A DNA stretch of 64,000 nucleotides from Cyathus striatus (lineage: Eukaryota > Basidiomycota > Agaricomycetes > Agaricales > Nidulariaceae), in contig JAOVFP010000001.1 of the NCBI GenBank assembly GCA_025738555.1, positions 1,860,001 to 1,924,000 on the forward strand, read 5' to 3'. Positions within the stretch are counted from its first letter, which is position 1; every line of letters starts with the position of its first letter. Below the pieces are notes generated by a model. The model ran no database searches and had not been told where the DNA came from. It saw nothing but the letters and a program-made list of their open reading frames with translations. Made by a program: the position numbers and the translations under genes. Shown piece by piece: positions 26,388 to 37,940 of the stretch.

Positions 26388-26722
26388 TTTGGATATAACC
26401 ACTGACTATGTCATATGTCATTGCTATCACTGGCCATCAGTGACCAGTGACTGGTGCTGGTGACACATCACCACTGTGCTTCTCACTGTCATCACTCTCT
26501 ACCCCCACTGTCATCACTCTCCACCCCTACTCGGGTCCCTTGTCCTTTGCCACCTTGCTCAATGACAATGCCCATGTTTCGTCACTCACCCTCGCCTCTT
26601 GCCACCTTGCTCAACGGCAATGTCACCACATCAATGCCACATTTCATTACCCCCCCCTCATCCCTCACCACCTCACTCAATGACAACTTCATCATGTCAA
26701 TGCCCATGCTTTGCCACCCCCT
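26388..26722. other. CACC-rich minisatellite, no gene
   Basis: Irregular repeats of CCACCTTGCTCAATG and TCATCACTCTCCACCCC. They give open frames only because they are low complexity. Confidence 0.5.
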
Positions 26723-28455
26723 CAGAGGGGTGTCAGCCAATTTGATCATAAAAAGCCCTGGCTTTTGATGATTACCTATTATTATATATTTACTAATGAA
26801 TCTATGAGGTACTAGTGGATGTGTATGTGATCATAGGTGATCATATAGTGTTTCAAGAGTACCAGCATATCATTGGTACTAATGAATGTATAGGTGATCA
26901 TAGATGATCATTAAGTGTTTTCAACTGCATATTGGTCTATTATTACTACTAATGAATGTATAGGTGATCATAGGTGATCATTAAGCATTTCAAGGGTGTA
27001 TTGGCTTATAATTATTACTAGTGAATGTATAGGTGATCATAGGTGATCATTAAACATTTCAAGGGTATATTGGCCTATTATCAGTGCTAATGAATATATA
27101 GAAGGGTATATTAGCTTATTATTAGTACCAGTGAATGTATAGGTGATTATAGGTGATCATGCAGCATTTTCAAGGGTGTACTGGCATAATATTGGTACTA
27201 GTGAATGTAACTCTTCCTACATGTCACATCTGTCACACATATTTACGCGCTCCACAAATTTCCCACGCTTTATGTTTGTCACTTAAATTTGCATGTGTCA
27301 CAATTGTCACAGGTATCCGCACGTGTCACATGTGTCACACATATTCACACGCGTCACAGTTGTCACATGTATTCACACGCATCACTGTTGTCACACATAT
27401 TCACATGTGTCACAGCTGTCACACATATATGTTTGTCAATTGTTTCTTTACATTTTATAGCCAAGGAATCAGAGCACTCTGTGACATTACAATTAACTAT
27501 TGGTCCATTGTGTAGTAATAAAATTTGACCTTTGTCATCAACAATTTATTTAATTTTGAAAATTATGTCAAGAGCAGGAAACCCAGCAATAACAGGCTCA
27601 TGAACCACTTCCTAATGTTGTCTTGTTAAATTGGATAGGAGAATTCTGAAATGTCTGTTGATTGCCAATTCTAGATGGTGTCTGATCCTAAAAATGTGAA
27701 AAATAATAGCCACTGTGCAAGAAAGAATAGAGAACTACAGGAGGCATTTTCATACTTAGAAAGAGATACAAATACTAAAAGAACTATATAACATATTATA
27801 TCCAAATGGTGAAACTAAATGTGACACAATATCAGTAGGAGTGGAGATAGTATCCATTAATTCTTGTATCAATAAAACAAAGAAACTGTTTTGTAGTAAT
27901 ATAGAGTAAGCAACTATGTGACTCAATAATGTTTGTTGTTGAAGATATCAGTATAACCAGTGATTGATACAAGAATCATGATAATGACTGGGATGCATAA
28001 GTTTGATGTGATTTGGAATTACATATTTCACCATTCTTTCATATATTTTATCCATGAGTGGCTCTATCACTGTCCTTTTCAATAGCAAAATGTTCAATAC
28101 CATCATATCAACACCTCTAGTTCTGATTGTAAAACATGTCACACCACCCCATCTCATATTTATCATACATTGTCAATGAACCTATGGATCTACATACACT
28201 CAATATTTTCCATTCTAGCTTCTTATTACTCTTACACTTCCATAATTTTCTAATTATCATATCACAAGGTATGACCTTCAATTCTATAAGAGCATATATG
28301 TTTCTTTTGTTTTAATAATTTATTGTGCACTTTGGATACCCTGCCTCTGTAACAATTTGAATGAATGATGGTATACAGGTAACTATACTACATGTTGCAC
28401 ATGACATATGTAAAAAGTGTGACAGGACTACCACATGTGACAATGTGACATGCTT
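26723..28455. mobile_element. Giant-palindrome relative E3, one end only
   Basis: The left end CAGAGGGGTGTCAGCCA is followed by a hairpin formed by ATCATAAAAAGCC and GGCTTTTGATGAT. Next come a roughly 70-bp satellite with TAGGTGATCATAGGTGATCA, a TGTCACA array (27220-27430), and a core at 27700-28100 with GCAAGAAAGAATAGAGAA, AGAGTAAGCAACTATGTGAC and TACAAGAATCATGA, matching the E1, E2 and E4 cores. The right arm and end are missing; a polypurine satellite begins there. Nested in the KDZ element. Confidence 0.55.
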
Positions 28456-28830
28456 GAAAAGCGTGATGGGAAAAGGGGGGGAGAGGAGGTGAGGGTGATG
28501 AGAGAGGACAGGGGAGGAAGGGAGAGTGACAGGGGAGGGATGGAGAGGAGGGGAGAGCGACAGGAGAGGAGGGGAGGGAAGGGAAGGGAAGGGGAGAGCA
28601 AGGGAAAGGGAGAGCAGGGGAAAGGGAGAGCGAGAGAAGGGGAGGGGAGAGGACAGTAAGGGGAGAGGACAGCAAGGGGAGAGGACAGCAAGGGGAGAGG
28701 ACAGCAAGGGGAGAGGACAGCAAGGGGAGAGGACAGCAAGGGGAGAGGACAGCAAGGGGAGAGGACAGTGAGGGGAGGGGACAGCAAGGGGAGGGGACAG
28801 CAAGGGGAGGGGAAGGGATAATGAGGGGAG
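28456..28830. repeat. Polypurine array with 16-bp unit
   Basis: Unit GGGGAGAGGACAGCAA repeated about nine times at 28644-28800, flanked by irregular GGGAGAGGAAGGGG sequence. The strong purine strand bias gives open frames on both strands, which are not genes. Confidence 0.85.
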
Positions 28831-29454
28831 GGGGTGGCGATGGTGTTGCCATTTCCCACCACATCGCAATCTTGCTGCCATCCATGTACCCCATCATTGC
28901 CCCCCTTTGATGCCCTCTCCCTCTCCCCTTATTGTGTGCTGCAGCCTGCATACATGTGTTGTTGCCCCCCCTTCAGCACTCCCTCTACCCATTGTTGCCT
29001 GTAATTAGTATACACTACACTACATTAGAGTACTTATATAGAAATCATGTACCATAAATACTAGAACAATATATAAATTTATAATAATCAGTGAGAATGA
29101 CAGAAACCATTTAAATAAATCGATCTCATGCTCAACCTTGTAATTGCTTACAGTACATTACAGCATGTTTGTTATCACATATGCTGTCATGTATGAATAG
29201 ATTGCCTGAAGGTGATCTCACATTCAAATGTATTTCGTGATCGCACACAGTAAACTTTCCCTTATACTATTTATAGATAAGCTGTGAAATCACAATGTCA
29301 CATACACAGGAATAAAAATAAATGGTGTGAACATTCTGTTGCCTTTAGATCTTCACATGCCTCATTCCTCTTTCTCTCCCTTACCACTATCATCACCACT
29401 CATCCACCCACATCCACTCATATCAGAACATATCAGAGCTCACTTCAACATACC
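28831..29454. other. 5' flank of the first KDZ-element gene
   Basis: No ORF of note. From about 28980 the sequence is AT-rich. A pyrimidine-rich stretch (29360-29455, repeated CATC/CACT) leads directly to the start codon at 29455 and would suit a fungal 5' leader. No clear TATA box was chosen. Confidence 0.35.
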
Positions 29455-29488
29455 ATGCCCCCTCGCAGATCTACTAGGAACAAATCTA

Positions 29489-30719
29489 CTGTATGTGTCA
29501 CTCCCACACATGTCTCAACTGACTATCAACTGACTCTCATATAAGTATCGATAGTCTCACCTGACTCTCATCTGACTCTCAACTAAGTCTCAGAAGTCAG
29601 GTTAGACTCTCATCTGACTGTCATTTGACTCTCAACTGAGTCTCAAGAGTCAACTGAGAGTCTCATTAGAGTCAGTTGAGACCTGAAATTAGTATTGGGC
29701 TTAGCTTGGATTCTTACCTGACTCTTACCTGACTCTCACCTAACTCCATGTGTGACATGTTGGAAAATGTTGAAAAAGTGTGACATGCTGGAAAATGTTG
29801 GGAAAAGTGTGATATGTGTGACATGTTGGAAAATGTTGAATAAGTGTGACATGCTGGAAAATGTTGGGAAAAGTGTGATATGTGTGACATGTTGGAAAAT
29901 GTTGGGAAAAGTGTGATATGTGTGACATGTTGGAAAATGTTGGAAAAAGCGTGACATATGTGACAAGCGTGGGAAAAATGTGACATGTTTGGAAAACTGT
30001 CACATATCATAGCCATCACACTTGCCACACTTTTTCCAACATGTCACACTTTTCCCACGCTTGTCACACATGTCACGCTTTTTCCAACATTTTCCAACAT
30101 GTCACACTTTCACACACATGTGTGACAATAGAGTCTAGATATGGCTTAGTTTCCCAGCATGTCATACTTTTTCCAACACATGTCACACTTTTTCAACATG
30201 TCACGCTTTTTCCAACATTTTCCAGCATGTCACACTTTTCCAGCATGTCACACATGTTACGCTTTTTCCAGCTTTTTCCAATATGTCACACATGTCACGC
30301 TTTTCCCAACATTTTCCAACATGTCACACATGTCACACTTTTTCCAACATTTTCCAGCATGTCATGCTATTTCCAACATTTTCCAACATGTCACACTTTT
30401 CCCTTGTCACATTGATCACCAATAATGTATTGACAACTTGCTTATTCAACAAACAACTATCACTGATAGTCTAATGAGAGTCCTATCAATCTAGTCTCAG
30501 ATTACTATTGAGACCTGAGTGAGAGAGTTTTCAGTTTTGTGAAAATTTATCATCTAACTCTCACCTGACTCTCACCTAACTCTCATCTGACTGTCATTTC
30601 AGGCTAAAAATCTCAATCTACTCTCACCTGACTCTCAATCTACTCTCAGAGAGTCTCAACTGACTATCAACTGACTCTCTGATAGTCAGTTGAAACATGT
30701 GGCTAAGTGACAAGTTCTC
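29489..30719. mobile_element. Element A: KDZ-type ends with two satellite types
   Basis: 8-bp TSD CAAATCTA (29481-29488 and 30720-30727). The left end is CTGTATGTGTCACTCC; the right end, reverse complemented, is GAGAACTTGTCACTTAGCCA. The arms are ACTCTCATCTG/CTGACTCTCAACTG repeats in opposite orientation (29515-29700 and 30540-30690). The centre is an array of ACATGTTGGAAAATGTTGG and its inverse, meeting near 30005. It has no coding capacity and sits in exon 1 of gene 1. Confidence 0.8.
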
Positions 30720-31305
30720 CAAATCTACCAGTGTTAATGCCACTACAATCAGTGGCAATACTGACAATTCACCAGAACCTTCAAATGCTCACAAGCATGC
30801 TGCCTTCTCCACTGAAGCTACTACTCAGCCTGCTAAAAAGAAGGGTAAAAATGACAGTACTGTAGATGAAGAATCTGAGGGGAACAGTGCTAAGAAGAGG
30901 AAGGGAAAGAAGGGAAGAGGACAGTATGTAATAATTCACTTATAAAATCGCATTTTAATCATGTATATTTCTTTTTCAGTAAATCTGCAACACAACATAT
31001 TACTGAAGATGCTAGAGCTAGCTCACCAGTTAAGTTAACAATAGCAGAACAAAATATTGTGGATGATGGCACCTCTTTTGCCCCTCCTAAGTGGATCTGC
31101 AATGCAGCTGTTAGCTTGCTTCCTGCTAGTGAGACTCAAATTGCTACTAGCGATCATATCTGTCACTCTGAGGTACTTGAAAATGAAAGTACAGAAAGTG
31201 AGATCATAAATGAAGATACTAGTGCTGGTGAAAATGCCAGTAATGACTCTGATAGATGTGGCAGTGAGTTCGAAGAAGTTAGCTCTAAGCACAACAAGAG
31301 CAATG

Positions 31306-31500
31306 AAGATACTGGTAACCAGACCAGCAAGGGTACTCACAACAAAGGCAGTGAGGATACTGGTAACCAGACCAGCAAAGATGCTCACAACAAGAGCAGT
31401 GAGAATACTGGTAATCAGATCAGTAAGGATAATCACAATGAGAGCAGTGAGAATACTGGTAATCAGACCAGTAAGGATACTCATAAGGATATGTCCAACA
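31306..31500 (+). repeat. 48-bp coding repeat in gene 1
   Basis: Four units of 48 bp encode a 16-residue repeat of the type NQTSKDTHNKSSENTG. The units keep the frame, and the repeat is polar and probably disordered. Confidence 0.8.
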
Positions 31501-32193
31501 TTGAAAGTCTAAGTGAGCATGAGAATGCAGATGACCATACAACTGATGTTCACATGGCATCTCCACCAAAGACACAGACTTACAATCTACAAGGATCTTC
31601 TCATGTGACTGGTAAGTATCTTATTTCTCTAATATATGATAACAAATAACAAGCTATTTAGATGGATTTATGTGCCATCATGCACAGGGTAACATTTATA
31701 ACAGTGCTGACTTTCTGGAAATTGAGAAGCAGTCAACCTATCTAGAACATGTCAAAGGAATTGTATACCTTTACATTTCAAAGCTAGATCCAACAGATCT
31801 GAAAGTTATAAACATGAACTCAATGACTTTCATTAAGATTCCTGTTTCAGTAAATTCAATGGAACCTGTTATGAAAGGACTAGCAAAGAAATTTATTGGA
31901 GTTGAGAAGTATGTTGATTAGTTCAAAGTCACTTTGAGATAGAGTTTCTGGAGGTTTTATCATGTTCCACGATTTCCCTATGTTTCCATAATGCTGACTG
32001 TAGCTATATGGTTGAAATTTATAGTTGGAAATCTACAGGGCAATAAGGAAACATGCATGATCCATGTAAGCAACTTAGAAATATGATCCTATTGCTGATT
32101 CTAATCAGTGGTTTTATGTTGTTGATAGTGACAGCCCACATTGACATCTTTTGGGTAACTTTGAATGTGCTATTGAGGAAAATGAGGAATTTA

Positions 32194-33509
32194 CAGTAAT
32201 TTACACTCCCCCAAGAGGTCTGTACAGATCTGTACGGATCCGCACGGATCCGTACGGAATCCGCACGGAATCCGAAAATTCCGTACAGATCCGTGCGGAT
32301 TCCGTGCGGATCCGTACAGACCCATACAGACCTGTATAGATACCATACAGAATTTATATAGTAGCTATTATTATTATTAGAGGTGATTATTCTATATGGA
32401 TTCCATACATATTCTGCATGGATTCTGTGTGGATTTATGCATTCCTGCCTTGTCACACATGTCAAGTGTAACTCTAGGTGAAAAGTGTCACACTATACAA
32501 AATCCATGATACACTCAATATATAGTATCATTCTCAATGCATAGTATCACACTTAATGCATAGTGTTATGCTTAATGTATAATGTCACACTCAACACTTA
32601 GTGTCACACTCAACACTTAGTGTCACACTTAATGCATAGTGTCATGTTTAATGTATAGTGTGACACTCAACACTTAGTGTCACGCTTAGTCACACTCAAC
32701 GCTTAGTGTCACACTCAACGCTTAGTGTCACACTCAATGCTTAGTGTCACACTCAACGTTTAGTGTCACACTCAACACTTAGTGTCACGCTTAGTCACAC
32801 TCAACACCTAGTGTCACACTTAACACCTAGTGTCACACTCAACGCTTAGTGTCACACTCAACACTTAGTGTCACGCTCAACACTTAGTGTCACACTCAAT
32901 GCTTAGTGTCACGCTTAGTCATACTCAACACCTAGTGTCACGCTTATAGTGTCACATTTAATGTATAGTATCACACTCAACACCTAGTATCACACTCAAC
33001 ACCTAGTGTCACATTTATAGTGTCACATTTAATGTATAGTGTCAAACTCAACACCTAGTGTCACGCTTATAGTGTCACATTTAATGTATAGTGTCACACT
33101 CAACACCTAGTGTCACACTCAACACCTAGTGTCACACTCAACACCTAGTGTCACACTCAACACCTAGTGTCACACTCAACACCTAGTGTCACACTCAACA
33201 TCTAGTATCACACTCAACACCTAGTGTCATGCTTAATGCAGAGTGTCACATGCAAGGAAACAAGTATAATAAAATTCTGTACAGATTCTGTACAGAATCT
33301 GTACAGAATTTTCAGGTCTGTAATGCGGAATTCCGAGGAATTCTGCGTAATCCGTACGGAATTTTCGGAATCTGTGTGGAATCTGTACAGACCCAAAAAA
33401 ACCTCTGCCAAAATGAAAAAAATCTGTGCAGATTCCGCACGGACTCCGAAAATTCCATACGGATTCCGCGCGGATCCGTACAGAACACATGGCTAAGTGT
33501 AAAGAGCTC
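32194..33509. mobile_element. Element B: KDZ-type ends with 19-bp satellite
   Basis: 8-bp TSD GGAATTTA (32186-32193 and 33510-33517). The left end is CAGTAATTTACACTCCCCCA, the right end reverse complement GAGCTCTTTACACTTAGCCA. The arms are palindromic TCCGTGCGGATTCC / CTGTACAGA repeats. The centre (32520-33240) is a 19-bp satellite, CACACTCAACACTTAGTGT. No coding capacity. It interrupts exon 3 of gene 1. Confidence 0.85.
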
Positions 33510-34656
33510 GGAATTTACATGGATTCAGCAAGGAAATTATGTTTTACATGTATTATGTGTAAGTGATATTTTTATGTATTTTTACAGCTTCAAACTCAAC
33601 TATGCAAATAGTCTTCTTTTCATCCTTCAGGTCAAGAAGAGTCCACACCTTTTACAGTTCAGTCTTGCTCTGTATCTCTTTCTACTCGCAACTGATCTGT
33701 ATCAATGGCTCCATCTGCTGTAACAGAAGCTGCTGCTGAGTCTCAAGTAATTGCTGCCTGCCTTGGTGTCCATGCAGATGAACTTAACTGCACTTTTGAG
33801 GATGGAATTAGAGGCCAATATAAGAAGTACATGCTGGCTCTCAAGTATCTGGATATATATAACTCAATGGCAAGGGAAAGCACTAAGAAAGAAGGAAATC
33901 ATTGACATTTTCCTGTCCTATTCATACTTTCAGTCTAATCACTCAAAGCTTTTTACAAAGCTATCAAATTATCCTCTTTTAAGGGAATGAATAGAGGGAA
34001 AAGATGATGCTCCATCTGACCTGGAAGCATGGGGATATGAGAAGTCCCAAAAATATACATTTGAGGACCTTAAGACATTTTATAACAATGGAGGGACACT
34101 TGATCCTAACAGAGCAGTTAGAAAGAAAGTGAAGGGAAAGGGAAGGAAAAAAGTTAAAAGTAAACAGGAGGAGTCAGAGGATGATGATGGTGATAATAAT
34201 GATGAGAATGAGGATGATGATGAGGAGGAGGAGGAGGAGGAAATGGAGAAGAATAAGAATAAGAATAATAAGAGAAAGGACAAGCAAATGAAGAAAGGGA
34301 AGGGTAAAGGGAAGGGTAAAGGTAAAGGAAAGGATAAGGAAGTTAAGAAGGCTTCTAAGAAGAAAGCTAAAGAGTAAGCTAATTTTATTTTTAATGAATC
34401 TTATTTTCATCTTTAAAATGCAGTATAAAATTTGAGATCTTTGTATTCTGCTTCATATGCCAAATTCTTATGTGTCTATTCCTGCAAAAAAAAAAGTGTC
34501 TTGTATAGTTTTGTAACTGGATGTTCCACTCTAATGGAATTTGTTCTTATTTTTACAACACTTTGGAGATTTAAAGATTGGATGAATTTTAAGAACCCAA
34601 CTATAAATTTGCACATGTGGATTATTTTAATAATGTTGCCAGGAGTATCAGCAAAC

Positions 34657-36884
34657 ATGCAGCCCTTTCCTGATATATCATTTAAAACTTTTAGAAAATT
34701 TATCAGTAATAATTATAGTTCAGAAATCTCCTTATCAACAGCCTTAGTAATACTATTTACAGTAACACACAACTGTGACTTATTAAGTCTTCATGCATGG
34801 CAACACAATCCTAGATATCCTCAGGAGAATAATGTACAAATGACTGCTTGGATGCTTACCTTATCTCGAGCTTTACAAGAACAACTTGGAGAGAGATGTA
34901 ACAAATTGTTTAAAGGTGAACCTGGTGACCAAGCAGATACTACTTTGGCACTGAGCTTGGATAAATTAATGAAGACTCTAAAGCTTAATCCATGTGAATC
35001 ATCTGGCAAATTTAAAGGAAACTTAAAGTCAGTATCTCATAAAGAGATTTCACCATCATTTGTTATTTGTCCTGTAACTGCTGTATGTCAAACAAATACA
35101 TGCCCCCCATTAGCATTGCACTTATCAACAAGTATAAGAGATATTCCTCAAGTTACTTTAATTCAGGGTACTGAAACAATAAAAAATGTTCAATTACTTA
35201 CAGGAATCTGCAATAAATGTAAAACACAATACTCAGCTGATAGAGAGAAAGTTTCAATTCCTAATAAAAAAAAGTACTCAAGTTTACCTCAATTCTGCAA
35301 AGTATGTTAAAGTGGGACAGTCACTGTGGGTGGACAGAATATTTTCAAATGCAGCTGTCAATGCAATCTATAGCTTTCATGCATCAGCTGCTGCTTACAC
35401 TCAATTTTGGAATAATAGCTTTTCTGATGATCAAAGCATCACTCACAGACATATTTGGCAGTCATTCATTCAAGAAAATGTTAGAGCCTTAGCTGCTGTG
35501 CAAGGCATAAATTTGGAAGTTGAAGACGGACTTTCAATTGATAATCTTACACATGAAGCTTATTCTTTACTTGGTGATAATGGAATCATTTGATCTGCTG
35601 ATAAGCACACTTGTGCTGAGTGTACACATGTCTACCAAGACAGATCTAATGTGACATCAGAAGTTGACTCTGCTGGTGTGGTAGGAATTGATGAAAACAG
35701 ATCAGTTCCTGATCTTGTACAATCAGAAAGTACCCAGGAAGATATGAATTCTGTAAATGTACAAGCAGCAGTAGCAGATATGGAAAATAATGATTCTACA
35801 ATAAATGAGAATGAGTATGCACCTGTAAAAATGGTGGTACTGGATGGTATTATAATGGGCCCAACACACTGTGCATTTGAAGGGTGTACAAGTGAGTTGC
35901 ATAATGCACATAGAGGTGTTTTTTGTGAAGTACATGAAGCCTTTTATGGTGCATGCTGTCATATTCAAGGTTGCACTAATATGAAAAAGCAAGGTACACA
36001 GGCTTGTAGTGATCACCAAGCTGAGTGGACAAGATTTCAATCAACTTGCCATTCTTCTTATCAAGCTGGTGTAAGGAGAATGCATCACTGCCCAGGAGAA
36101 CAGAATGAATGGAGTACAGTTAGACCAAGAAATTCTCAGCAACATGATGAACCATAACAATCATCAAATAGAAAAATAAAAAACTACTTTACTCCAGGAA
36201 AATACTACTGTGTTGAGACAATATGTGCACCTTGTGGAGTGGTTATTGCCTGGACAAAATTTGAGGATGCTGAATCACTATACAATATCATGAAGTTCCT
36301 TGAGAAGGTATTCCCTACTGAGAAATCTAGGCCAGATTATGTATGTATTGATAAGGCATGCTTGGTTCTAAGATATCTTCTTCATGAAGATTGAAGAGAG
36401 CAGTGGAATACATGGAAAAAAACTACAAGGTTTAGTGTGGACAGCTATCATTACACAGGACACAGAGTTTCAGATTATCTCTGCAGAATATTTTGTAATC
36501 CTGCACCATTAGATGGATCAGCTCCAAATCTTGTTATTACTGACTTTGATAAGAATGGACATCCATATTTGAAAAGAGCTTTTAATACACAGGTAAGAGC
36601 ATATATAATAATGATATAAGATGTTTTAATAACTACTTCTTAATAATAGGCATGTGAACAGCTCAATGCTTGGCTTGGTGGCTTTGAATCCATTTTTTTT
36701 TTAAATGGCACCACATAACTTTGATTGGTTTCTGCATGCCATGTTATTTTATCATAGCAAACATGTTATACAAAGGCAGGAAAAAAGAAAGAGACAAGAA
36801 GCTACTGATATTGAAGTACAAGGTGATGTAGTAGATGATGATGATGATGATGATAGTTTTCCAGCTGATGATATTGTTCTTTAA
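34657..36884 (+). pseudogene. KDZ-superfamily transposase with Cys clusters
   Basis: Begins MQPFPDISFKTFRKF. A CxC5-like cluster includes VICPVTAVCQTNTCPP and GICNKCKTQYSADRE, then (after a one-base shift in an A-run near 35270) YLNSAKYVKVGQSLWVDRIF. A CxC6-like cluster follows near 35860-36030 (THCAFEGCTSEL, GVFCEVHEAFYGACC, GCTNMKKQGTQACSDH). The C-terminal catalytic-type part has VCIDKACLVLR, VDSYHYTGHRVSDYLC, CNPAPLDGSAPNL and, after a 57-nt intron (36593-36649), ACEQLNAWLGGFES, ending DDDDDSFPADDIVL. These clusters and the D..C, H...H, CE..NAW pattern are those described for KDZ transposases. Defects: A-run frameshift, GII*SADKH, DEP*, HED*REQW and a T-run frameshift near 36693. It is the second gene of the 12-kb element and the likely former transposase. 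Confidence 0.8.
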
Positions 36885-37013
36885 AAAAATACATACATAG
36901 TTTTACATTTTAGCCAACTATAGGTAGAAATGATTATGAATTAACAGTTTTTGTAGTGTTCATTGAGATTTTAAATAGGAAAATTTAGGTATTAAACAGA
37001 TCTTACAGATTCT
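36885..37013. other. 3' flank of the KDZ gene
   Basis: Short AT-rich stretch between the KDZ stop codon and element C. It ends with the element C TSD (37006-37013). No gene. Confidence 0.5.
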
Positions 37014-37940
37014 CAGTAATTTACACTCCCCCAAGAGGTCTGTACAGACCCGTACAGACCTGTATAGATACCATACAGAATTTATATAGTAGCTATTATT
37101 ATTATTAGAGGTGATTATTCTATATGGATTCTGTGTGGATGTATGCATTGCTGCCTTGTCACACATGTCAAGTGTAACCCTAGGTGAAAAGTGTCACACT
37201 ATACAAAATCCATGATACACTCAATATATGATATCATTCTCAATGCATAGTATCACACTTAATGCATAGTGTTATGCTTAATGTATAGTGTCACACTCAT
37301 CACTTAGTGTCACACTCAACACTTAGTGTCACACTCAACACTTAGTGTCACACTCAACACTTAGTGTCACACTCAATGCTTAGTGTCACACTCAATGTTT
37401 AGTGTCACGCTTAGTCACACTCAACACCTAGTGTCACACTCAATGCTTAGTGTCACACTCAACACTTAGTGTCACGCTTAGTCACACTCAATACCTAGTA
37501 TCATGCTTAATGCATAGTGTCACATTTAATGTATAGTGTCACACTCAACACCTAGTGTCATGCTTATAGTGTCACATTTAACGTATAGTGTCACACTCAA
37601 CACCTAGTGTCACGCTTATAGTGTTACATTTAACATAAAGTGTCACACTCAACACCTAGTATCACACTCAACACCTAGTGTCATGCTTAATGCAGAGTGT
37701 CACATGCAAGGAAATAAGTATAATAAAATTCTGTACAGAATTTTCAGGTCTGTAATGCGGAATTTCGAGGAATTCTGCGTAATCCGTACGGAATTTTCGG
37801 AATCTGTGCGGAATCTGTACAGACCCAAAAAAACCTCTGCCAAAATGAAAAAATCTGTGCAGATTCCGCACGGATTCCGAAAATTCCATACGGATTCCAC
37901 GCGGATCCATACAGAACACATGGCTAAGTGTAAAGAGCTC
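37014..37940. mobile_element. Element C: second copy of the element B type
   Basis: 8-bp TSD CAGATTCT (37006-37013 and 37941-37948). The left end is CAGTAATTTACACTCCCCCA, the right end reverse complement GAGCTCTTTACACTTAGCCA. It carries the same arms and the same 19-bp satellite as element B, with fewer units and a shorter left arm. It is inserted within about 155 bp of the right end of the 12-kb KDZ element, in sequence that resembles its own arm. Confidence 0.85.

Larger units (their letters stand above)
29455..34377 (+). pseudogene. Unidentified gene 1 of the KDZ element, interrupted
   Basis: Starts MPPRRSTRNKS at 29455 and is cut after 11 codons by an inserted element (29489-30719). Removing that element with its TSD restores frame into STSVNATTISGN. 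Introns are visible at 30924-30979 and 31612-31661. Exon 2 has a 16-residue acidic/polar repeat (four copies). Exon 3 (DGFMCHHAQGNIYNSADF...) has TAG and TGA stops explainable by C-to-T change and is cut by a second element (32194-33509); removal rejoins EENEEF to TWIQQGNY. The last part has MAPSAVTEAAAESQ, a frameshift near 33890, and a highly charged tail (poly-Glu/Asp, then Lys/Gly repeats) ending at 34377. I recognise no domain. The basic start and charged tail suggest a nuclear protein. It shares strand and element with the KDZ transposase gene, so it may be a second transposon gene. Confidence 0.55.

Noticed and set aside
28312..28951. Long overlapping ORFs on both strands rich in Pro, Ser, Leu or Gly, Glu, Arg
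   Set aside because: They come from a polypurine tandem array with a 16-bp unit; open frames in several phases on both strands mark low complexity, not a gene.
32520..33240. CRISPR-like look of a 19-bp regularly repeated unit
   Set aside because: Units are contiguous without unique spacers, the context is fungal and no cas gene is present; it is satellite DNA inside a transposon.
34432..34656. N-terminal extension of the KDZ ORF up to 34432
   Set aside because: The extension is hydrophobic, AT-rich and unlike the cysteine-cluster proteins; the start at 34657 begins the recognisable domain.
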